The position numbers and the translations under genes were made by a program. Positions 55,675 through 64,000 of a stretch of 64,000 nt of DNA are shown piece by piece. The first letter of the stretch is position 1. The number at the start of each line of letters is the position of its first letter. Under the pieces are notes generated by a model, which had not been told where the DNA came from, made no database searches, and saw only the letters and a list, made by a program, of their open reading frames with translations. Source of the DNA: Wolfiporia cocos (taxonomy: Eukaryota; Basidiomycota; Agaricomycetes; Polyporales; Phaeolaceae); contig JACCLO010000014.1 in NCBI GenBank assembly GCA_029448655.1, positions 1,178,001 to 1,242,000 of the forward strand, in the 5' to 3' direction.

Positions 55675-57543
55675 CTAGGCAAAATCCTGTTCTTCTACGA
55701 GCTGTGCTAGGAGCCCGGGGTTCTTGGCTTTCAGGACCCTAATCGCTGTGACCGCTCTATTTGCGGTAATGTACTCAGTCTCTTCCTCGGAGACTTCCTC
55801 GATGCGAGCTTCTTGCTCGGTTTCTTCTTCTTCAGTTTTTCGAGTGGTCCGCCTGGGGCGGGCTGCCTTCCTTGGCTTCTTCGGGCAGTCTCTAGACATA
55901 TGCCCCGGCTGATGGCAGGTGAAACACTTGCCCTTCTTGATGTGATCGTCCCTTTCCTGGGTGGTCATTCGATCTACATCCATCGCGTTTGGATCTTTCG
56001 ATGTGGTTGTCTGCGGAGCACTAGTGCGTCCATTATTCTGGTTCGGGGCTTGCCAAGCCCTTTTCTTGACAAACGGTTTATCGCGTTTCAAGAATATCTT
56101 GTACGTGTTTTCGTAGTACGAGGCAGCAGACTGCCATTCGTCGATGGTCACTGGTAGCGGCCGAACACCGATGATGTATCGGGTCATGTGTTCTGGTAAC
56201 CCTTTCTTGAATAGGGTAATAAGCAACACATTCCCATCCGCGCTGTATCGGTCGTACTGGGCTTTTCCAGCCAAGTTGTTAAATTCGGTGGTGTAGTCAT
56301 TGATATCTTTTCTATCCTGGGCGACTTCCAGGATTTTCTTTCGCACCTTCTGTACTTCTTCGATGGCTCCGAAGGCCTTCTGAAAGTCTGCATCGAACTG
56401 TGCAAGACTAGGCGGGAAGAATCGTTTCGTCGTGGGGTTCGTGTAGACCCGGTGATAATTCTGTTTCCATTGACCCGTTTTCCCCTTGTTCGAAATATAT
56501 GAGAGGATAAAGATCACTCTCTGGACGTCGTTTTGGAATGACGTTTCATACATTGTAAACCAAGAGTTGCACTGGTTTATGAAGTTCTGCATGTCGGATC
56601 GTTCCCCGTCGAATACGTCGGGGGGATTGATCTTTATCATCGGGGGTCGGTAGTATGGGTTCGGCGCTGGAGGTTGAGGCTGCGGTGCATTCAGTGGTGG
56701 AGGTCCTCCTGGGGGGCCTCCTCCTCCCGGGTATCCTCCACCCGGGTTTCCTGGGTTTCCTCTGGGGTTTCCTGGGTTTCCTCTGGGGTTCCCTGGGTTT
56801 CCGCCAGGGTTTCCTCCTCCGGGGTTCGCGGGGGCTCCTCCTCCGAGTCCTCCAGGAGGAGGGGCATTCCCTCCTCCGAGTCCGAAGTTTCCTCCCAGTC
56901 CTCCTCTGCTTGTATCTGCGGAGGTTCGTCCAAATAGGCCTGAAGGCCATGTTCCTGGGTTTGTTGTTCCCATTCCTCCGCTTGGGCTAGTCCAAGACGG
57001 ATTTCCTCCGCTACCCATTCCGGGTGCGTCCTGTGGGGGTTTTCCAAAGAGGTTTGTTCCTCCAGCCATAGCCCCAATCCCACTCTGCGCAAAAGCAGAT
57101 ATAAATCCTGGAGGGTCCTGTCCTCCGGTCTGGCTGTTATCTGTTCCTGTAATGTTTCCAGGATTTCCCCCATCATCTCCAATGCGCTCAATTCCTGCCA
57201 TTCCTGTGGCGCCCGAAGGCTGATTCGTATTTCCATCGGCATCGAAGGTTCTGTTGATGGTTTCGGTTTCGGTTTCGGTCAACATCGCGGTTGACATCGG
57301 AGGGATTTCTCCGAATCGTTTAAACGCTTCGCGCGTTATTTCCCAAGTGGTCGTTCCTGCGGAGGGGTATACTTGTACCCACTTCGATGCCCTATCTTCT
57401 CTGGGGACGACAACAATTCCTCCGCGGTTACGGAAGGCTCCAATGGTGTCAGTCCACTCGTATCGATTGAGTCTGTAGACTCCCTGAATGTCCTCGGGCA
57501 AGAGTTCAATCAGTCGTGCTGGGAATTCTGGTCCAAATATCAT
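55675..57543 (-). CDS. gag: intact Gag of E3
   Basis: 622 aa from ATG 57543 ([13 protein letters not shown]) to the stop at 55675-55677; the only complete gag in the window. N-terminal domain of about 65 residues, then polar linker, a Gly/Asn/Pro tandem tract ([15 protein letters not shown]) near residues 215-290, a capsid-like domain ([16 protein letters not shown]) and a CCHC knuckle [14 protein letters not shown] near residue 550. A Glu/Arg-rich tail follows. Pol follows in the -1 frame. Forms the particle and binds RNA (family knowledge). Confidence 0.93.
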   Translation of the reverse strand: MIFGPEFPARLIELLPEDIQGVYRLNRYEWTDTIGAFRNRGGIVVVPREDRASKWVQVYPSAGTTTWEITREAFKRFGEIPPMSTAMLTETETETINRTFDADGNTNQPSGATGMAGIERIGDDGGNPGNITGTDNSQTGGQDPPGFISAFAQSGIGAMAGGTNLFGKPPQDAPGMGSGGNPSWTSPSGGMGTTNPGTWPSGLFGRTSADTSRGGLGGNFGLGGGNAPPPGGLGGGAPANPGGGNPGGNPGNPRGNPGNPRGNPGNPGGGYPGGGGPPGGPPPLNAPQPQPPAPNPYYRPPMIKINPPDVFDGERSDMQNFINQCNSWFTMYETSFQNDVQRVIFILSYISNKGKTGQWKQNYHRVYTNPTTKRFFPPSLAQFDADFQKAFGAIEEVQKVRKKILEVAQDRKDINDYTTEFNNLAGKAQYDRYSADGNVLLITLFKKGLPEHMTRYIIGVRPLPVTIDEWQSAASYYENTYKIFLKRDKPFVKKRAWQAPNQNNGRTSAPQTTTSKDPNAMDVDRMTTQERDDHIKKGKCFTCHQPGHMSRDCPKKPRKAARPRRTTRKTEEEETEQEARIEEVSEEETEYITANRAVTAIRVLKAKNPGLLAQLVEEQDFA

Positions 57544-57589
57544 GTGCCCTTGCACCGTGGTAGGTGAGGGTGTGATAAGCTCGACCTTC

Positions 57590-58297
57590 TGTTACAGGTC
57601 GAATACCCGTTCGTATATTTGAATCGCAAATATAGATCGTTCTTCTGCACGTAGGCACGTCCGCCGTATGCAAGGCAAATGCTCGTTAGATGCCTTCAAG
57701 TCCTAGGTGTGATTCCTAAGAGATCGTTTAATATCCAATATGCGTTAGAGGATATAATCTGTTTAGGTGCGAGTCTGATAGAATAGAAGACTCGCCTAAG
57801 TCCGAGAAGTCAATGTGCACTTCGAGGACTTAGTCGTTCAGTTGCTCGAGCGAGAAATACTGAGTGTAGTTTCCTACGTTTGAGAACGAGTATAAGACTT
57901 CTTGTTTATACAACAAGGTCGAGCTGGAGAGCCTCGACAGTAAGTACATGAGTTTTTATACTACACTGGGTTTTTAGGGGTCAAGTCAATCCCAGATGTC
58001 ACCGCTACTATCTACGCTATAGTACCAAACGTTTGATAAGTATGCAGTGGTATATCCGAAATGATAGATAGGAATGATGACGGTTGAACGCCATCTGTCA
58101 GCTAATAAGATGATAAACATGAAACGAGGACAGAGTTGGATCTGTCAGAGTCGAAACACACCCTATCTGCTAGTACATCTGGGGTTAGCCCAGTAGAATC
58201 ACGAGTGGCCAGGGGGTTGGTTGCGCAACAAGTCCCTGTATCGTATTCGCCCAATAGCGAGTTCTGTCAGCATCCGAATATTCGAATAATCGTAACA
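57590..58297 (-). repeat. 5' LTR of E3 (family A)
   Basis: 708 bp. On the minus strand TGTTACG...CCTGTAACA, with AGCTCGACCTT and TATA-like TATAAAAA in the same relation as E2. Confidence 0.93.
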
Positions 58298-59293
58298 CGT
58301 GAAACCAAGCTCCTGATTGTCGGATTTAGAAGTATGTTCATCGTTACCTGCAGAGTGAGGCCTTTGGCCTCGGCGTGGTCTTTCAGCTAGTGTGTCAGTC
58401 CTTCCCTTCATCGAGGCTTATCTCTTGTGATCGTGCCATGTTTTTGCTTGCCAAAATTTAATGCGGGGGTATTGTGACTGCTGAGGTAATCCGGTACTTT
58501 GGGACTGGGACTGGGGGTTGGCATTTACTGTCATAGGCATGGGGCCAGCGGAACTAGATAAGTTAGTAAACTTTTGCTTTCATGTATCTGAAGGCACAAT
58601 CCATACCTTGTGTTCCTAGTACTCAACATCTCTTTGAAGCCTTGACTGTCAAGTAAAAGAAAAGAAAGTCAGGCATGGGTATCACTCATGGCGCGGATGC
58701 ATATACCCACCCAAAAGCATCAACTTGATTTTTTAAGTGGGTGATCTCTTGATTTAAGCAGGCGATCTCTTGAAATGATTCTGCATATGCACGATTGTTT
58801 AGCGGACCAATGTGGCATGGTCCACCTCGGAGATGAGCTGCTCAGAGCACTGGTGGAGATCAGGTTGGATCTGGATGATATTCTATCCGACTTACGTCTT
58901 TTGAAATGCTGAAGGTTCCCCATCTTGAGCCTGCTTGGGCTTCATCTTGCATGAAACGAGACACAAAAGAATTAAAAGGATGATGATGACTACGATCTAG
59001 CGAATCAGAAGCGGAAGTAGTAGCAATCACATGACCTACCAGAGTAGTGGCTTGCCTTCCCAATATAGTAATCCCACAAGTGCTCGCCTCAGCGCTCCGA
59101 GCTAGATCCAGCGCTCCGAATAGCATTCACCCTATCTACAGCAGTCTCACCACTTCTCGCACCTTCTCAGGTTCAGACACTATTACATCGTTGATTTGTT
59201 ATCTATTCTAGTACCATGAATATTTTTGAAGCTCGCTCACGAACGCAGAGATCGAGCACTACGTCGACTTGGTGCAATTTCTTGCCTTCTATA
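58298..59293. other. no gene recognised
   Basis: Mixed sequence between E3 and a solo LTR. An 88-codon minus frame (58860-59126) shows no domain. Nothing supported. Confidence 0.45.
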
Positions 59294-60001
59294 TGTTACG
59301 GTTATTTTGATTTTTCGAATATCGACAGAACTCACCACTGGGCGAATACGATACAGGGACTTGTTGCGCAACCAACTCCCCTGGCTACTCGTGACTCTAC
59401 TGGGCGCATCCCCAGTTGTACTAGTCTATAGGGCGCGTTTCATCTTTGGCAGATCCAACTCTGCCACCGTTTCATGTTCATCGTTTGTTAGCTGATAGAT
59501 GGTGTTCAACCGCCATCATTCCTATCTATCGTCTCAGGTATATCACTACATACCTATCAAACGTTTGATACTATAGCGTAGATAGTATTGGTGACATCTG
59601 GGACGGACTTGACCCCTGAAACCCAACGTAGTATATAAACTAATGTACTTACCGTCGAGGCTCTTCAGCTCGACCTTGTTGTATAAACAAGAAGTCTTAT
59701 ACTCGTTCTCAAACGTAGGAAACTACGCTCAGTATTTTTCACTCGAGCAACCGAACGACTAAGTCCTCGAAGTGCACACTGACTTCTTGGACTTAGGCAA
59801 GTCTTATATTCTATTCGACTTGCACTTGAACAGATTATATCCTCTAACGCGCATTGGATATTAACCGATCTCCTAAGGACTTCACTTAGGACCCGAAGGC
59901 ATCTAACGAGTATTTGCCTTGCATACGGCGACGTGCCTACGTGCAGAAGAACGATCTATATTCGCGACTCGAATATACAAACGGGCATTCGACCCGTAAC
60001 A
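59294..60001 (+). repeat. solo LTR, family A (young)
   Basis: 708 bp, TGTTACGG...CCGTAACA, exact duplication CTATA (59289-59293, 60002-60006). Retains most CpGs of the E2 LTR. Confidence 0.95.
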
Positions 60002-61312
60002 CTATAGGAAAGTACCTCTTTGCACGATGTACCAAGTTTGAACGCTGTAATAGCATTTCATAGATATGTTAAATTATGAACCTGCCATTTGTGATATTTC
60101 TATACTGCGCGACACAATTCAAAAGACATAACTTGTTGTGCACTGACGAGGATTCAATCGGTCACGTGATGTTGATTGCGTTGTGGCAACTCTACTTTGT
60201 ATGTCGATTTGACGCTACCAGCTGTCGAATCACTCGCCCCCGCGGTCCCCCCCCAGACAGATGTGCCTGATAGCACTTATATACTTCACATATGTATGTC
60301 CCGGTTGCTTTCAACTGACATTTGAGCCCGGATTCTACTGATGGCTATGTGGAGCTGCTGAGAGCTGTATTCATGCTACTGACGATTGACCAGAGGAGAT
60401 GCAGAGCTGTAAAGTTGTTACAAATACATATATGAATGCTTTACTTTGAGATAAGATATTCAATGTGAAATATATGACATAAATTTGGATATATACTACA
60501 CAGTAAGGTGCTGCAGTGACCCCAGGGAGACAAAATGATAGAGGTTCCGATTCAAGGTATCTCTATATATTGCTGCTTCAATCCATAGTAGTACATATGA
60601 GTAGTACTCCACAATATTTTCATGATTATACTATGGATCTTTCTTGAGTAACAAACAACTCAATTCGATGGTGTCCAAAATACATACCTGTTTCAGAATA
60701 TTCATGGAGCAGTATCGTGTTATATCGGGAGGGCGTCCTACTAGATTACTATTTAATATGGTATATTATTGATGTATGAATAGTTTGACAATATAATACC
60801 GAGGAGATCTTACGTGGTGCACGAGACAAGAGCATAGGTCAGTCTCAACACTGACTTTCTCGGTGCTTTTCTTCATTACAAGCTCTATAGTGACAGAAAT
60901 AGTAAAGTAAATTCATTAAGATCTAATTCATATCCTATGCTATGTGTCCCTAGAGCACCATAATTTTATTGGATGTGTGGCTGCAATTAGAGGCAGCATA
61001 AGCCGGACCGGATGATGTCGAAATCTGCTTCAGCCACAGCAGCCACTGAGACAAAGGTTTAGGGTTATGTTAGGGTTACGGAGTTTGAATCTTGCTCTTT
61101 GGGCGTTAAGCGCGCAACGATGTGACGGATATGGCAATTGCTACAGCTCAGAGGCACCAGTGCTATGAGTAGCGCTCGAGTAGCGTCCCTGCACATATTG
61201 TAATATTCATCATGGTTGCTGTCCGTTCTCAGATCACCTCATCTACGCATTATCTGCAATTGCGTGTTGCAACACTGTACCCACTTCCATCCTGAACTCA
61301 CTTATACACTAT
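60002..61312. other. no gene recognised; AT-rich
   Basis: AT-rich region next to the Plavaka-type element, possibly its 3' non-coding part. It includes two near-telomeric words (TTTAGGGTTATGTTAGGGTT, near 61058). No gene supported. Confidence 0.45.
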
Positions 61313-64000
61313 TCATTCATCTGCAGTAATATTATCTGTGTGAGTGAACTGTAGTAAGTCCAATCCGAGCTTCTCCGCAAGAAAAAAATTACCCTCCAGA
61401 TTGCGTCCGTGAGGGCCATAGGGGGCAGGATGTGGTATCATTGCAACCACAGCTTGAATTGAGGTTACATTAATGACTTTGAGATTGTGAGCACCTTGGT
61501 ATTTGCAAGAGTAAAGTGTATTTTCTGAGCAATTGAGTAGATCCTGGTCTGGGTCTGAGTACACTGACACGAGTGTGAGGCCACTATTGCGGTGGGGATG
61601 GGGAGCTTGGAAAAAATATTGAACCTCAGCAATCATGTAGATTCCATTCTCATATATCTAGGATATGTCAGCCACCAGACACTTTGCAGATAAATGAACT
61701 AGCACACACACCTTTACGTTGCGTGCAATTCGTAATTTTTCGACAGGTGTATCAGATTCTCTCCATAACAATCGTGCGACCTGTTTATTAGGTAAAATCA
61801 CGTGTGCCCATCTTGATATGGTGGGATTAGAGGTCCAGTATGCTGACATAGCAACTCCCATACTCTCAAGATATGGTACTATGACGCACTTCTCTGCGTC
61901 TGTAATAGGAGTGGCCTTGTCTTCGCTTCTCCGCAGAACAGCATACCCACCACCAAGATCAATAGCACCGCACGGCAGCGACTGGGGCTCGGTGAGCGCA
62001 GGAATCATGGCGTGTATCACATTCGTTCGGCATCTCCTGACAGCAATTTCTGCCATATTTGCGTATGCACTTGAATGGTTGCGGATTTGTAACCCAAGCT
62101 CCCTGAGAAGACGCTCCATGGGCCACTGGGAGAAGATGATTTCAGGGCCAAGACGTTCAGTCTCTGTAGGAATATGAGTGACAGAGTGTATGCTTTGCCG
62201 CACGAAATGCAATCTTGCGGTTTTGCGCTCGTAATAAATTAGCTCGTAGTCTTTTTTTCGAACATGATTAATAGCGCAGACACCTCCATGATATCTGCAC
62301 GTGAGATGTTACGTTGGTAAAGCAGGCAAACACCTCTGACAAGCTTGCAGAGGTTACCATAGAATACTTCAGGAAGTACATTGTAAAGGAGTGCCGGACA
62401 GAGACAGTAGAGATGGATTAAGTGCTCCCATGCCTTATAGCCACTAGTAAGCTTGTCGGCAATATTCCTGGGAGCACGGTCAAATGATCCGGGAAGGTAT
62501 GGAGTGGTGGCGGCTACAGCTTTACCATGCACTTCCCAGGTATCCTTGGTAAGCACCATAAATCTCCATGTCGATCTATCGTTGTTAGGATCGCACTGGA
62601 TTATGCCGCGCCACAGACTGATGAATAGATCTGGGATATTAATTGCGACGAGGTGCATAATGTCTGCAGGAAAGCATGTCGGAAGTCCTAGTGTAGACCT
62701 AAGTGGGAGACCTCCAAATAAACTTGGTTTTGCAATTCCGGTTTCTAAGCACAGCTTTTGAAATTCCCTATCTGTCCTCGCACCCAGCATGCGTGTGAGA
62801 TTGTCATAGTACCGCTTAGAAGCCTCGACAGAGTCGAGAATTTGCGGCTCAACATCTTCATGACCGCAGTTTGCAACATCATAGTTGTCCGGCTTTAAGC
62901 ATGCAGGATAATAGTAACCAGAGCCTGGCTTATGACGCCCCTTAAGAGGACAGTAGATTCGACATCCCTGGGCACCCGAGTGCCCAACCAAGCCATTGAG
63001 ATAAGTCATCCCCACTGAATCGGCAGTGGCAAGCAGGAGGAATAGTTTTGAGTCAATAATTCCACCACACGGATCCCAGATTTTAAGTCCTTCAATCATA
63101 TGAGAGCTGAGGATACGCAAGCCAGGAAAAATGAAAGAGTCGACATTTTTGGGCTTGTTAGGACCTGGGATGATGCCACCGGGAATAACATGGGTTTTCT
63201 TGTACCAGACCTCTGGCGTGTAGTCCAATAATACCCACATATACACCCAGCAATCGGATTGCTTACACGCATAGAGCTGCGCACCGTCCATGGAGAACAT
63301 GAGTACGATGTCGTCATCTCCGATGTCACCCTTATTGCAAGCATTGAGGTAATCCTCACCATGTACAAAGTCGGTATATTCTGGGATAATGGAGTCGTTG
63401 GCGAGGAGAGATCTGAGTACCTTCCTAGTGATTTTGGAACAGTAGTTGGCACCCTCTGAGCTGACCACAGAATGGTGCATGGCTTGTAATACCGGACCTA
63501 TAGGTATAGTAGTCATTTGTTTTCTTGGTACATTGACACATTTTCTCCTAACACGTTTTTCGACATAGCGATTTTCCCCGCAGTACGAGCAAATAAGAAG
63601 GCCACTGTATATTCCTGTGAACGCCATACAGCTGCTGATACACACGTCATGCTTCAGAGCAATAATTCCAGTGATCTCGGCCACTTTGGCCTTAACCTCA
63701 GAGAATGAGAGCATTTCAATGTGAGGAGGGCATCGAGCTACAGCTCTGCGAACGAGATTGTAATATTCCTGAGCAACATAGTCCAATCCTAAGTAGACTT
63801 CAATTGACAGAGTTATAACAGGGTCATCAATGTTGATGAGCTCAGTAGGGGGATTTTGAATGCACTCGAGTACTCCGGGGTCGGCTATTTCGTCTTCCAG
63901 CCTTGAATTTCTAAGGAGATGCTGCATGTCCACAGTATCACACAGATCCTTTAGAGTTATCTGGTCAGGAATGCCGAGATCTTCAGAGGATGGGTTGAAG
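61313..64000 (-). CDS. Plavaka-type (tnp2-like) DDE transposase, 5' end outside window
   Basis: Cuts and moves a CACTA-like/Plavaka DNA transposon found widely in Agaricomycetes. The minus frame is open from the window edge to 62239. It contains the family core: FSMDGAQLYACKQSDCW (first catalytic Asp region), VIPGGIIPGPNKPKNVDSF, GLVGHSGAQGCRIYCPLKGR, LPTCFPADIMHLV. It then shifts frame by -1 at a run of seven A (plus-strand T 62252-62258) into IYYERKTARLHFVRQSIHSV. A 54-nt intron follows (61658-61711, GTGTGT...CTAG), then EVQYFFQAPHPHRN...LVSVYSDPD and a stop at 61313-61315. No terminal repeat was found, so the element ends are unknown. Apart from the A-run it looks intact. Confidence 0.88.

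Larger units (their letters stand above)
52309..58297 (-). mobile_element. Ty3/gypsy chromovirus E3, internally deleted
   Basis: Minus-strand copy of the E2 family: full LTR 57590-58297, primer site, intact gag, broken pol, then an abrupt join near 52624 from the integrase into the middle of a second LTR (52309-52624). Chromodomain, ORF3, purine tract and half of the 3' LTR are missing. Both LTR parts share diagnostic variants, so they belong to one element or close sisters. Flanks TATAT and CGTGA do not match. Confidence 0.93.

Noticed and set aside
61058..61080. Telomere repeat tract
   Set aside because: Only two imperfect TTAGGG words; too short to mean a chromosome end.

Overview
The window looks like a transposon-choked, gene-poor stretch of a mushroom-forming basidiomycete (Agaricomycetes) genome. 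The evidence is a Plavaka-type DDE transposase, a DUF6533-type seven-helix protein gene and an F-box gene with short GT-AG introns (45-94 nt), chromodomain Ty3/gypsy retrotransposons, and old repeat copies in which CpG has decayed to TpG/CpA. There are no bacterial operons. No species can be named from sequence alone.

Layout. 1-6842: 3' part of a Ty3/gypsy chromovirus (E1) with decayed gag, pol and a third ORF, then its 3' LTR (family B). 6885-8945: solo LTR A, remnant of an unrelated Ty3/gypsy integrase, solo LTR B. 8951-18753: the least transposon-rich part, with a four-exon F-box gene (minus), a repeated non-coding module and a multi-exon DUF6533 membrane-protein gene (plus). 18754-31528: a hAT-like MITE, then five head-to-tail non-autonomous Helitrons on the minus strand carrying a CpG-rich minisatellite. 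The second Helitron is split by a solo LTR and by a complete 6.1-kb non-autonomous LTR retrotransposon; the third is split by a solo LTR. 31529-34091: host-gene remnant, hAT copies and LTR fragments. 34092-45651: nested LTRs around a complete 8.4-kb chromovirus (E2). 45652-52242: two inverted tRNA-derived SINEs, and an F-box pseudogene split by a hAT element that is itself split by a solo LTR, then another nested solo LTR pair. 52309-58297: a third chromovirus copy (E3, minus) with an internal deletion. 59294-60001: solo LTR A. 61313-64000: Plavaka-type transposase running off the window edge.

How the parts fit. E1, E2 and E3 encode Gag with a CCHC knuckle, then Pol in the -1 frame with the order protease, dUTPase, RT, RNase H, integrase, chromodomain. 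E1 and E2 also share an extra ORF after pol with a coiled-coil segment and two zinc knuckles. The 11 bases after the 5' LTR are the reverse complement of an 11-mer about 35 bp downstream of the LTR TATA box, as in Tf1/sushi self-priming. The unrelated non-autonomous LTR element shows the same arrangement with a different 12-mer. Most insertions could be delimited by exact target-site duplications (5 bp for LTRs, 8 bp for hAT, A|T for Helitrons), which gives a readable order of insertion.
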